NCBI GenBank assembly: GCA_019322805.1 | Contig: JAHWIC010000019.1 | Coordinates: forward strand, 1-27,704 | Length of the DNA stretch: 27,704 nt | Reading direction: 5' to 3' | From: Candidatus Woesearchaeota archaeon | GTDB lineage: Archaea > Nanobdellota > Nanobdellia > Woesearchaeales > JAHWIC01 | Shown here: positions 12,504 through 20,117 of the stretch, piece by piece | Layout: the number at the start of each line of letters is the position of its first letter | Position numbering within the stretch: the stretch's first letter is position 1 | Made by a program: the position numbers and the translations under genes | Notes under the pieces: generated by a model | The model's database searches: none | What the model saw: the letters and a program-made list of their open reading frames with translations, nothing else | Told to the model about the DNA's origin: nothing

Positions 12504-13757
12504 ATGGCATTCTTCAAGCAAGGGGAGTTTGGGATTCTGGGATTGTTTTACTTAGCAGGTTTTGTACAGGCTCTCCTGGCAGTTGTTGAGCCTATTGTGG
12601 TTGTTTATTTCGCGCTTAAGGGCTTTACTTTTTCAGAGTTATCCTTTGCTCTGGTTGGTTTTTTTATTGCGCCGTTTATATTTGAGGTTCCTACAGGTGT
12701 TGTGGCAGATGTTTTTGGAAGGAAGCTTTCAGTAGTCCTAAGCTTCTTATTGATGGGCATTGGTGCAGCTTATGTTCCGTTTGTATCAAACTTTGTTATG
12801 CTGTTTGCTCTGCTGTTTTTCATAGGGTTTGCTAAAACCTTATCAAGCGGAGCTGACCAAGCCTGGGTTGTTGACAATATCAGATACAACAAAAGGCCGG
12901 GACTGATCCATGAGTTCTATCTAAAGTCCCAGAGCCTTAATATGGCTGCATTTGTTGGCTCTGGTTTGTTGACAGCATGGCTGATCGTATTATTGGGAAA
13001 GGGGGTTTTATTAAATTTTAGGGGTGTCGATTTAATCGGTCTTGATTTCTTATGGTTCGTATATGCTGCTGGCTTCATCGTTCCTGCTCTGATATTATTA
13101 TTTACTCGAGAGCACCTGGTTACAAGAAGGATACATCCAAGGCATTTTGCAAGGCACTCAATGAATAAGTTCAGGCTGGGTTTCAGGCATTCATTCGATA
13201 ATCCAATAATATTTCATCTGCTGCTGGCTGCTTTTTTTATGGCTTTTGCAGGGAATATATTTGGCATAGCCTACCAGCCGTTCCTGGTGGGGCTTGGAAT
13301 TCCAACACATTACCTTGGCTATATGACCAGCATTATCGGCGGTTTTGGCATATTCGTCCCTTTTATTGCCAGAAGATTATCCAGGCTCATTAAAAAGGAA
13401 AAGTATTATCTGACCTTTGTTGCAGCAGTTAATGCTGTTCTTATATTTGCAGCATTCTTTGTGGTTTCACCTTTTGTAGGCCTCACCCTTATTATTTTGC
13501 TTGCAAATGTAGGAAATTTTGAGCAGGCAATTGAAAAGCCTTATTTCCAGAAATATTTGGAATCGCACATCAGGGCAACTGTCGCTTCTTTTGAATCAAT
13601 GTTTGTCCATGTGGGAGGGGCTCTTGCAATGCTGCTTGGAGGGTTCTTGGCTGATTTGATTGGTCCAAGGCTGACATTGACATCAGCAGCAGTGTTTGTG
13701 CTTCCTGCACTTGTTTCTTATCTGACAATTCACGGAAGAAGGCCGAGGATTACTTAG
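12504..13757 (+). CDS. Major facilitator superfamily transporter, 417 aa
   Basis: An integral membrane transporter with about 12 hydrophobic segments. The loop between helices 2 and 3 carries the MFS signature GVVADVFGRK (65-74), and a degenerate second copy, GGFLADLIGPR, occurs in the C-terminal half, as expected for the internal duplication. The sequence gives no substrate. The start at 12504 (MAFFKQGEFG) is favoured by the TATA box; starting at the TTG at 12444 would add 20 residues ahead of the promoter. Its 3' end overlaps the convergent PepSY-like gene by 8 bp. Confidence 0.88.
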   Translation: MAFFKQGEFGILGLFYLAGFVQALLAVVEPIVVVYFALKGFTFSELSFALVGFFIAPFIFEVPTGVVADVFGRKLSVVLSFLLMGIGAAYVPFVSNFVMLFALLFFIGFAKTLSSGADQAWVVDNIRYNKRPGLIHEFYLKSQSLNMAAFVGSGLLTAWLIVLLGKGVLLNFRGVDLIGLDFLWFVYAAGFIVPALILLFTREHLVTRRIHPRHFARHSMNKFRLGFRHSFDNPIIFHLLLAAFFMAFAGNIFGIAYQPFLVGLGIPTHYLGYMTSIIGGFGIFVPFIARRLSRLIKKEKYYLTFVAAVNAVLIFAAFFVVSPFVGLTLIILLANVGNFEQAIEKPYFQKYLESHIRATVASFESMFVHVGGALAMLLGGFLADLIGPRLTLTSAAVFVLPALVSYLTIHGRRPRIT

Positions 13758-14256
13758 CCTTAAAATCCACCAACGGCATTAGCTTGTGTTCTAGGATCTT
13801 GCCAGTGCTAGAAGAAATCTTCATGTTTAAGGTGTTAAAAGCATGAGTGACATAGGTTACATTCCACAGATTGCCTAAACCAGGAAGGTTCTGCAGTATA
13901 AGAATGATCTTTGCCGGCAGTTCCTTTGCATATTTTTTCTTTTGGAACTCAGCAGCGTTCTTTAATATACCATCTATGTTTATTTTAGCCTGCTCAAGGT
14001 TGATTTCCTTGACCTCTGTTTCTTCTTTTTTGAAAACATCTTCTTCTGGCTTTACTTCAATGCCCTCTTCCTTTATTATGAACGTTGTGACCTTGTCTTT
14101 CTTCTTGTCGTAAAAACCAAGCTGCCAGTCTTCAAGCTCTTTTCCGGCTGACATGTTGAAGGCATAGGAGAAATAGCTCTGTTTGTTCTTTTTATTCCAT
14201 TCCCTGAATTCAGGGCTTGAATTAAGCTGCTTTAATGCTTTCTTTAATGTTTCCAT
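13750..14256 (-). CDS. Hypothetical protein with PepSY-like C-terminal half, 168 aa
   Basis: No firm family. The C-terminal part (about 85-165) has the pattern of a PepSY domain: NLEQAKINIDGILKNA as the first helix, then the strand-rich NLWNVTYVTHAF and MKISSSTGKILEHKL, where PepSY proteins read yeV...v.vda.tGei. The N-terminal half is charged, with a weaker version of the same strand pattern (WQLGFYDKKKDKVTTF), so two diverged copies are possible. There is no signal peptide or membrane helix, unusual for PepSY proteins. It is transcribed divergently from taw1 through a shared TATA box. Confidence 0.55.
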   Translation of the reverse strand: METLKKALKQLNSSPEFREWNKKNKQSYFSYAFNMSAGKELEDWQLGFYDKKKDKVTTFIIKEEGIEVKPEEDVFKKEETEVKEINLEQAKINIDGILKNAAEFQKKKYAKELPAKIILILQNLPGLGNLWNVTYVTHAFNTLNMKISSSTGKILEHKLMPLVDFKAK

Positions 14257-14277
14257 TACCCTGAAATTTTTATTAAT

Positions 14278-14291
14278 CTTTATATAAGTTT
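14278..14291. promoter_or_regulatory. Shared bidirectional TATA box
   Basis: CTTTATATAAG is almost palindromic. The TATATA core (14281-14286) is centred 25.5 nt before the taw1 ATG at 14309 on the plus strand and 27.5 nt before the ATG at 14256 on the minus strand. Both distances fit leaderless transcription, and no second box with suitable spacing exists in the 52-bp gap. Confidence 0.6.
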
Positions 14292-14308
14292 GGTTTTTAC
14301 TTTATTGT

Positions 14309-15244
14309 ATGATACCTAAGTTAAAGAAGAAGGACTTGTATAAGCAAGGATACAGGATTGTAGGCAATCATTCTGCTGTTAAAGTCTGCTTATGGTGTAA
14401 GAAAGCAGTAAGGAAGGAAGATGTCTGTTATAAGGATACCTTTTACGGCATTAACAGCCATAGATGTGTTCAGATGACTCCTGCTCTGCAGTTCTGCTCT
14501 AATCGCTGCATCTTTTGTTGGCGTGATGTTGATTTTACTAAGGCAAGATGGACTGGCAAGATTGATGATCCAAAAGATATTGTTGATGGCTGTATTAGAG
14601 AGCATGTAGAATATCTTCGAGGTTTTGGAGGGAATCCAAAAAGGAATAAGAAGAGATATGAGGAATCGTTAAAGCCACTACATTTTGCAATTTCTTTAGC
14701 TGGTGAGCCAACTTTATATCCAAAACTGCCGGAATTAATTAATGAAATTCATAAAAGAGGAATGACCTCTTTTTTAGTTACTAATGGAACAAATCCATCA
14801 ATGATTAAAAAATTAATAAAAAATCAACCTACTCAATTATACTCGACTTTACCAGCTCCTGACGAGGAGACTTATAAGAAAGTATGTAGCCCATTATTAA
14901 AAAATCAATGGAAGAATATCCTCAAAACTCTGAAATTATTAAAAAAATTCAAAAGAACAGCGATAAGGCTTACTCTTGTTAAGAATTACAATATGACAAA
15001 TCCTGAAAAATATGCTGAGTTGATTGATGATCATGCAGACTTTATCGAAGCTAAAGCATATATGTGGGTTGGTTTCTCACAGCAAAGACTGAATATCAAG
15101 GATATGCCTCTGCATCCTGAAATAAAGAAGTTTGCTAAGGAACTTTGCAAGAATTCTAAACTGAAAATCATCGACGAGAAAAAAGAATCAAGGGTTGCCT
15201 TGTTGATGAATAAGGATAGGAAAGATAGGGTTATGGAGTTTTAG
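14309..15244 (+). CDS. taw1: tRNA 4-demethylwyosine synthase Taw1, 311 aa
   Basis: A radical SAM enzyme that condenses N1-methylguanosine-37 of tRNA-Phe with pyruvate to form the tricyclic 4-demethylwyosine. The SAM cluster motif is CSNRCIFCWR (Cys63, 67, 70). The second cluster ligands correspond to Cys27, Cys40 and Cys53, and Lys42 in CYKDTFYG aligns with the substrate lysine of the Methanocaldococcus enzyme. SHRCVQMTP and SLAGEPTLYP are family blocks. Length is normal. The leaderless start follows from the shared TATA box. The archaeal/eukaryotic distribution of this enzyme supports an archaeal source. Confidence 0.96.
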   Translation: MIPKLKKKDLYKQGYRIVGNHSAVKVCLWCKKAVRKEDVCYKDTFYGINSHRCVQMTPALQFCSNRCIFCWRDVDFTKARWTGKIDDPKDIVDGCIREHVEYLRGFGGNPKRNKKRYEESLKPLHFAISLAGEPTLYPKLPELINEIHKRGMTSFLVTNGTNPSMIKKLIKNQPTQLYSTLPAPDEETYKKVCSPLLKNQWKNILKTLKLLKKFKRTAIRLTLVKNYNMTNPEKYAELIDDHADFIEAKAYMWVGFSQQRLNIKDMPLHPEIKKFAKELCKNSKLKIIDEKKESRVALLMNKDRKDRVMEF

Positions 15245-16677
15245 CTTTCTGGTCCGGCCATAATATCTGATGCCTCACTTAAAACACCCATCACTTTTCC
15301 ATATGATTCCTCAGGTGTTTGTCCTGGCTGTAGGTTTCTTCTTAGCACTAATCTGTCATTCATGGGTCTTACTGAATAGCCTTTTGATTCAAATTGGTTT
15401 GCATAACATTTTATTGCAGTTTCAGTGAGGGTTCCTTCTTCGTACACTACTGTTAACTTAACCCTTATCTGCCCTCCGATTTCCTCAACTTTAAGGTGGC
15501 TTTTATACTTCTCCCCAACTGTGACCTCCTGTTTTATGGGCAATTCGTAGTTATCCATATCCAGCAGTTCTTGCTCACATCCATCTTCTGTAGACTCGCC
15601 AAGCAGGTATAAGAACCAACCCCTCAATCCTTCTAAAATACGAACATAATCAGTGTTTGTAATAGGATTTGGTTGCCTGTGAATCAGGGTGGCTGTATAA
15701 AACCTGTCTTTCTCACCAAACGCCAACATAAGAGTTGGCTCCTTATAAAACTTTAACTTTAATTCTTCGCCTTGGTAGAATATTTCTCCTACTCCTTCAA
15801 CCTCTGGTATCACTCCTTTTTCAACTTCTTTACACCCCTTATCTTTAACTGCATCTCTTATCCTGCTTATCTCTTCAATTTCCTTAGAAAAAGCAGTTAT
15901 CATTACTTGATAAACATCTGCAAAGCCGCCCATAAGTTGCACATTTCTAAGATAGCCGCCATTAACTTCTAAACCTTTTGTTACTTTACTTCTATCCGGA
16001 TTATCTACTAAGGTGTGTGGCTGATAAACAAAACTATCGTCATCTTCTTCAAGGCCTTCAGAACGCTTTGCAAGTATACTTATAAGTTCACGGTCAGCAG
16101 CCCTTAAAAGTTCAGTTACACTTAGTTCTGCTTGCATCACTGCATTCCTCAACTCAGTCAAATACTGCACAAATCTCCCGCAATATCTGTCCCTTGCGAA
16201 TGGCTGTTCCTGGCTATAAACTATCCGAGCTACCAGACCTTTGGGGTCTTTTATAAATTCTAAAGTTGAGCCGTCCCTGCTCCTGTATTTCCTATCTCCA
16301 ATTCTTTCATAATCCTGAAATCTTACTAATCTTTCAACACCTTTTAACCCGCTTCTATCTTTACTAAGCATAAATAATGCAAGCTGGTGATTTGGATGGC
16401 TTTTACCAATGACAAAGAGGCTCTTAGTTACTTTAGCTGGGTCTCTACTATCTTCCCTATGCGCTGGCTTATAAAGGGCATCTGGATTATCTTCACGGCC
16501 TCTAAGTTCTATTAGAATTTCGTTTCCTTTTTCTAGTGCAAAATCAACTAAAGATTTCTCAGTTTCTTCCGGTCTCTCTTCAGACTTCTTAGTTTCTTCA
16601 GACTCTTCCGGCTTTTTTTCCGGTTTTTCTGGTTTCTCCGGTTGTTCTCCTCTTAGAGCATCAGCTAAACTTCCCAT
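15241..16677 (-). CDS. Unknown protein with two tandem copies of a novel domain, 478 aa
   Basis: Not recognised. After a disordered Pro/Glu/Lys-rich N-terminus (about 11-41, PEKPEKPEKKPEE) come two diverged copies of one domain. Copy 1 (about 42-182) reads LIELRGREDNPDALYKP...AKVTKSLFVIG...IVYSQEQPFARDRY. Copy 2 (about 186-361) reads LISILAKR...FVYQPHTL...SKVTKGLEVNG...HRQPNPITNTDY. The same domain begins the next gene upstream (16768-17667). A third, different region (380-478) completes the protein. No signal peptide or membrane helix is seen. A GTTTATAAAC box at 16706-16715 gives it its own promoter. Its stop overlaps the end of taw1 by 4 bp, convergently. Confidence 0.65.
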   Translation of the reverse strand: MGSLADALRGEQPEKPEKPEKKPEESEETKKSEERPEETEKSLVDFALEKGNEILIELRGREDNPDALYKPAHREDSRDPAKVTKSLFVIGKSHPNHQLALFMLSKDRSGLKGVERLVRFQDYERIGDRKYRSRDGSTLEFIKDPKGLVARIVYSQEQPFARDRYCGRFVQYLTELRNAVMQAELSVTELLRAADRELISILAKRSEGLEEDDDSFVYQPHTLVDNPDRSKVTKGLEVNGGYLRNVQLMGGFADVYQVMITAFSKEIEEISRIRDAVKDKGCKEVEKGVIPEVEGVGEIFYQGEELKLKFYKEPTLMLAFGEKDRFYTATLIHRQPNPITNTDYVRILEGLRGWFLYLLGESTEDGCEQELLDMDNYELPIKQEVTVGEKYKSHLKVEEIGGQIRVKLTVVYEEGTLTETAIKCYANQFESKGYSVRPMNDRLVLRRNLQPGQTPEESYGKVMGVLSEASDIMAGPES

Positions 16678-16705
16678 CCTACTCTCATACTAATAATAAG
16701 AACTA

Positions 16706-16715
16706 GTTTATAAAC
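16706..16715 (-). promoter_or_regulatory. TATA box of the 478-aa protein gene
   Basis: GTTTATAAAC is a perfect palindrome centred about 34 nt upstream of the ATG at 16677, giving a predicted leader of about 7 nt. Confidence 0.5.
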
Positions 16716-16767
16716 GTTTTCATTAGATAGTAGTAAAAATTGGCAGTTATCGCTATTATCATCCCTG

Positions 16768-17667
16768 TTACGACTTCACCAATATATCTGCAACTTTTCC
16801 TGCATACCTGACCACATCCATCTTTTGACTTTCTGTTGGCAGCTTTGATGAGAAGTTTCTTTTCACATATGTGCCGTTGTCTGGGCTTGGCATAACAACA
16901 TACACACTATCTCCAAGTTCTCTTCCACCTAATTCTTTGCCTTCGATCTCCACTCTTATTTGTTTTACTCCTTCAACATCTTCAATTATAATATTTCCGT
17001 CATGAACCATGCCGATTGTAATCTTTTTTGGACTTTTAGTTTCATACAATTCTTTTACATCTAAATTGTTTGGGTCATCATACTCCTCTCCTACATCTGA
17101 CGCACTTGACCCTTCATAACTTGCACTCACTTCTACAGCTGCTGCTGGCTGTTCAGTTTCTGATATTTCAAAAGATGCTGTCTTTGACTTTGGTCTTGAT
17201 TGCTGCCTTGGTTGTTCTTCACCCTTGAGCCTGTCTCTTAACCAATATAATGATGCCTTTACGTTATCATGGTAATCTTGTTTTGTGAATGGTTCGCTTT
17301 GATTATAAACTATCTGAACCTCTAATCCAGCTATCTTTTCTCGTTTTTCATTTTCTTTCTTTAATGATAACACTACAGGACCGCAGATATAGGTTCTATT
17401 CCCAGCCTCTTTAAATTCTGGAGCGCTTTTTATTAGCTCCTCAATCCCTTCTATTTCGCTTTCATCTCTGCTCCATAGGCGTACCCAGAGAGAATGAACC
17501 TTTTCACTCCCAGTCCCTTTAACACATAGAGCAGCAGTGCTTTTTTCATATTCTTCAGCGTCAAACCTAACTATCTTGCCATAGAGTTCATCTTGGTTAT
17601 CTCCACGGCCTTCAATCTCTCTTAAAACTCCTTCAATTTCTTTTTCTAAAAAGTCGATTAGGGTCAT
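16768..17667 (-). CDS. Unknown protein sharing the repeated domain, 299 aa
   Basis: Residues 2-150 repeat the domain seen twice in the neighbouring 478-aa protein: REIEGRGDNQDELYGK, then KSTAALCVKG, a charged region with WSRDESEIEGIEEL, and IVYNQSEPFTKQDYH. A Ser/Ala/Glu-rich linker (about 150-200) leads to a C-terminal beta-rich part (about 200-299) of unknown type. There is no export signal or metal motif. GGAGG within the end of the upstream gene provides the ribosome-binding site, and the gap between the two genes is 6 nt, so they form one operon. Confidence 0.65.
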   Translation of the reverse strand: MTLIDFLEKEIEGVLREIEGRGDNQDELYGKIVRFDAEEYEKSTAALCVKGTGSEKVHSLWVRLWSRDESEIEGIEELIKSAPEFKEAGNRTYICGPVVLSLKKENEKREKIAGLEVQIVYNQSEPFTKQDYHDNVKASLYWLRDRLKGEEQPRQQSRPKSKTASFEISETEQPAAAVEVSASYEGSSASDVGEEYDDPNNLDVKELYETKSPKKITIGMVHDGNIIIEDVEGVKQIRVEIEGKELGGRELGDSVYVVMPSPDNGTYVKRNFSSKLPTESQKMDVVRYAGKVADILVKS

Positions 17668-17673
17668 CTGCCA

Positions 17674-18378
17674 TTATCCTCCGAAAATGCTTAAGGCAAA
17701 GCTTATATCTTTTCCAAACTGCCCTATACCACCTTTTTCTGCCACTGATTGATAACCTTCGCTTATCCATAAGTCGCCTTCCTCAACCGAAGCTGTACAA
17801 AACATACTTAATCCCTCTATGCAGGCATCTATAGCTTCTTTACTCGCGCTTCTTACATCTAACCTTAATATGGTCATTTCCGAAGCGCCTTGACCACTAA
17901 CTACAATTGTACCTTTATAATTACCCACCGTTACCCCTACCTCTTTTCCTTTTATTTGGCCATAAGTTAGCTCTTGTATGGGGTAGTATCTTTCGTGCCT
18001 AAAAGTCATTATGCGCGTTTTTTCTTCATCGCTAACTCCTGCCTCTCCAACAACTTGTACACCTCTTTGTGAAGGCCTTATTGAGCCGATTAGCAGGTCT
18101 ACTAACATTCCAACTCTACTGCAATATCCTTCTATTGTCGATACAGGTTCTGCCCTATCTGAGACGGTTTTTTCAATTTTTTCTCTGCCATTAGCATCTG
18201 TTGACTGGATACCTACAAAAACTTCTTGGCTGCCTGGACTGCCAGCTGCATATAGCCCTAATCTGCCATCAAGACTTACTGTTGTTTTCATGTAAAATTC
18301 TGGTCCACGAGCTTCTATTTTATCTAAAAGTCTTCCTTTTGCTTCTCCTATGGATTGTATTAGATTGTCTAGGTGCAT
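17674..18378 (-). CDS. Unknown protein of the same cluster, 234 aa
   Basis: First gene of the cluster. It may hold two weakly similar alpha/beta halves: LDGRLGLYAAGSPGSQEVFV...SRVGMLVDLLIGSI and VGNYKGTIVVSGQGASEMTI...IDACIEGLSMF. IEARGPEFYMKTTVSLDG recalls the start of the repeated domain in the two downstream proteins, so distant relationship is possible but uncertain. The ATG at 18378 (MHLDNLIQS) is preferred to a TTG at 18390: the TATA box AAACTTTTAAATT (18408-18420) predicts transcription start near 18386. The function is unknown. Confidence 0.6.
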   Translation of the reverse strand: MHLDNLIQSIGEAKGRLLDKIEARGPEFYMKTTVSLDGRLGLYAAGSPGSQEVFVGIQSTDANGREKIEKTVSDRAEPVSTIEGYCSRVGMLVDLLIGSIRPSQRGVQVVGEAGVSDEEKTRIMTFRHERYYPIQELTYGQIKGKEVGVTVGNYKGTIVVSGQGASEMTILRLDVRSASKEAIDACIEGLSMFCTASVEEGDLWISEGYQSVAEKGGIGQFGKDISFALSIFGG

Positions 18379-18407
18379 ATTGTATACCAAGAATACGAAT
18401 TAACAGC

Positions 18408-18420
18408 AATTTAAAAGTTT
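18408..18420 (-). promoter_or_regulatory. TATA box of the two-gene unknown operon
   Basis: The minus strand reads AAACTTTTAAATT, about 35 nt upstream of the ATG at 18378. It lies just downstream of the metallophosphoesterase stop. Confidence 0.45.
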
Positions 18421-18425
18421 TTCCA

Positions 18426-19025
18426 CTAAACAGTGATTAACTTCCCATAAGGCCCTGGATTAATAACTCTGGTGTTGCCTACTTTATCTTCTTTTCCAGC
18501 GTTTTCATGCAGATGGCCTGATATTACAAGTATTATTGGATGCACTTTCTTTATGAAGTTCTTGATTGATTTATTTCCGCAAGGCTCTTCCATGATTAAA
18601 TCAATCTTTGTTTTGTGCGGCGGTGCATGTGTTACAAGTATGGTTTTTGGGTTTCCCAGTTTCTTTACCTCTTTCTCAAACTGCTTTGAAAGCTTTTCAA
18701 ATGCTTTGTCCCTCATTGAGAAGCCTCCGCCGCCATAGCCGAGGAAGAAATACTCTCCTTCTTTATAGCCGCGGGCATGCAGGAAGTTAATGTTCCTGAA
18801 CTTTTTACACAGCATTTCTAATTCATCTTCTTCCTCATGATTGCCATGGATCATTAGAACTGGTTTGTTTAACTTGTTTAGCTTTTCCAAGAAATAATTA
18901 GCACCCTGGCCAAATATTGTAAAATCACCTGCACAGATTATTAAGTCTGCATTTTTTGCCTTCTTCTTTATCTTCTTTAATGCGCTTAAGCTTCCATGCA
19001 TGTCAACAAATGCCAGGATTTTCAT
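18426..19025 (-). CDS. Calcineurin-like metallophosphoesterase, 199 aa
   Basis: A two-metal phosphoesterase. The five motifs are in order: FVDMHG (the D-x-H pair), ICAGDF, MIHGNHEEED, VTHAPPH and ISGHLHENAG. The compact size and the final INPGPYG are typical of the Metallophos_2/YfcE-type group, which includes cyclic-nucleotide and phosphodiester hydrolases. The substrate is not predictable. A TATA box at 19049-19058 is 28-29 nt from the ATG at 19025 (MKILAFVD), which is therefore preferred to the ATG three codons earlier at 19034. It is divergent from the 166-aa unknown gene. Confidence 0.9.
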   Translation of the reverse strand: MKILAFVDMHGSLSALKKIKKKAKNADLIICAGDFTIFGQGANYFLEKLNKLNKPVLMIHGNHEEEDELEMLCKKFRNINFLHARGYKEGEYFFLGYGGGGFSMRDKAFEKLSKQFEKEVKKLGNPKTILVTHAPPHKTKIDLIMEEPCGNKSIKNFIKKVHPIILVISGHLHENAGKEDKVGNTRVINPGPYGKLITV

Positions 19026-19048
19026 TTTAATCATTAATTTGGATTTTG

Positions 19049-19104
19049 ATATTTAAATTGATTGTAACTACTAGTGTATAGTAATAATAGAAAGGTTTAT
19101 AAAT
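19049..19104. promoter_or_regulatory. Divergent promoter region with two separate TATA boxes
   Basis: ATATTTAAAT (19049-19058) serves the minus-strand phosphoesterase. GTTTATAAAT (19095-19104) is centred 26 nt before the ATG at 19126 on the plus strand. Both spacings fit leaderless or near-leaderless mRNAs. Confidence 0.5.
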
Positions 19105-19125
19105 TAGGCTATAACAATAATCTAT

Positions 19126-19626
19126 ATGGTACATACTGAATTATCATTGGATTTAGGAAGATTAGCTACAGATAATGCTGGAAAACATAAAGCTCTAATA
19201 GATTTTCTGAGAGCAAAAAAATACTTTAATGCTATTTATCTTTTTGGAGCTACAGATGCGTTAATAGTTGATTGGCTTAGGGGCAAAGGAGGAAAACCCG
19301 TTCCTACTACTGGATATACTGCACTACCTTCTGAATCAGGAGAAGCAGCTGAGCATGGAGAAGATACCAAAGAACCCAAGGATCTAGAGAATTCTGTACA
19401 TCTTTTTACTATACAAGATCTGCATAATATAGAAGATGGCCAACTAGAAGGAGAGATGATACAATTAGCAGGAAGCTATCCCAACCCTGCGATAGCCGTA
19501 TATAAAGCTAGACCTCTTGATATTTTACCTGGACAAGAAAACTCAATCTTATCTGGCAGAGAATTCAAGTTTAAAGATTTTGAGAAAAGATACGAAGCTT
19601 TAAGAGCAATAGTGAGATTATTGTAG
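19126..19626 (+). CDS. Unknown protein, 166 aa
   Basis: Not recognised. The N-terminal part (1-52) is alpha/beta, with KALIDFLRAKKYFNAIYLFG and ALIVDWLRGKGG. The middle (about 53-90) is Gly/Ser/Glu-rich and probably flexible. The C-terminal part contains IAVYKARPLDILPG and a final helix, FEKRYEALRAIVRLL. There is no membrane segment, signal peptide or cysteine motif. A TATA box 26 nt upstream supports the ATG and leaderless transcription. The MraZ-like gene starts 54 nt downstream on the same strand and may be co-transcribed. Confidence 0.6.
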   Translation: MVHTELSLDLGRLATDNAGKHKALIDFLRAKKYFNAIYLFGATDALIVDWLRGKGGKPVPTTGYTALPSESGEAAEHGEDTKEPKDLENSVHLFTIQDLHNIEDGQLEGEMIQLAGSYPNPAIAVYKARPLDILPGQENSILSGREFKFKDFEKRYEALRAIVRLL

Positions 19627-19680
19627 TTTTCTATAAAATGGAAAGAAGAGACGAGAAAATAGAAAAGCGCATTATATAGA

Positions 19681-20115
19681 ATGAGAAAATCTAGAGTTGT
19701 TAGAAGAGCTGCTGAAAAAGTTGTTGGGCCGATTCCTAAACCGCTTGAAGTAGTAGTCCTTGAAGTCCCATATATAGGGACATATTATACTTCAATAAAT
19801 AAAAAACATCAAACTTCATTGCCGTCTGATCTGCGGAATATTGCCTTGGAACGTCAGGGACAAGAACGTATCACTAATTGCAGGCTTTACTGGTCTATGC
19901 TTCGCAGCAATCATTTAAGATTAACAGACAGGCTTCGTCCAAGAGACTATCCTAACTTTAAGGAGCTTCACGTAGACAACCAGGGCAGGGTAATATTGGA
20001 TTATAGCCCCTCCAGGTCGTATAGATTTGCAAAATATGTAGGCAGAGGAGACACAATAGATGTATATCTCAGCAGAGCACTTCCTAGAAATGCCAGGCAT
20101 ATGGTTGGGCTCTAG
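19681..20115 (+). CDS. MraZ-like (double SpoVT-AbrB) protein, 144 aa
   Basis: Two swapped-hairpin repeats are visible. Repeat 1 (about 35-57), YYTSINKKHQTSLPSDLRNI, resembles the MraZ pattern D.KGR...P..lR. Repeat 2 (about 94-131), ELHVDNQGRVILD...YVGRGDTIDVYLSR, closely follows the MraZ second half: lD.QGRi.ip..L...a.......vG.gd.ieiw. The length (144) also fits MraZ, a DNA-binding regulator of the bacterial division cluster. Repeat 1 has lost the GR of the motif (KHQ). No division genes lie nearby. A DNA-binding regulator role is inferred only. The N-terminus is basic. Its stop faces the VWA gene end at 2 bp. Confidence 0.6.
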   Translation: MRKSRVVRRAAEKVVGPIPKPLEVVVLEVPYIGTYYTSINKKHQTSLPSDLRNIALERQGQERITNCRLYWSMLRSNHLRLTDRLRPRDYPNFKELHVDNQGRVILDYSPSRSYRFAKYVGRGDTIDVYLSRALPRNARHMVGL

Positions 20116-20117
20116 AC

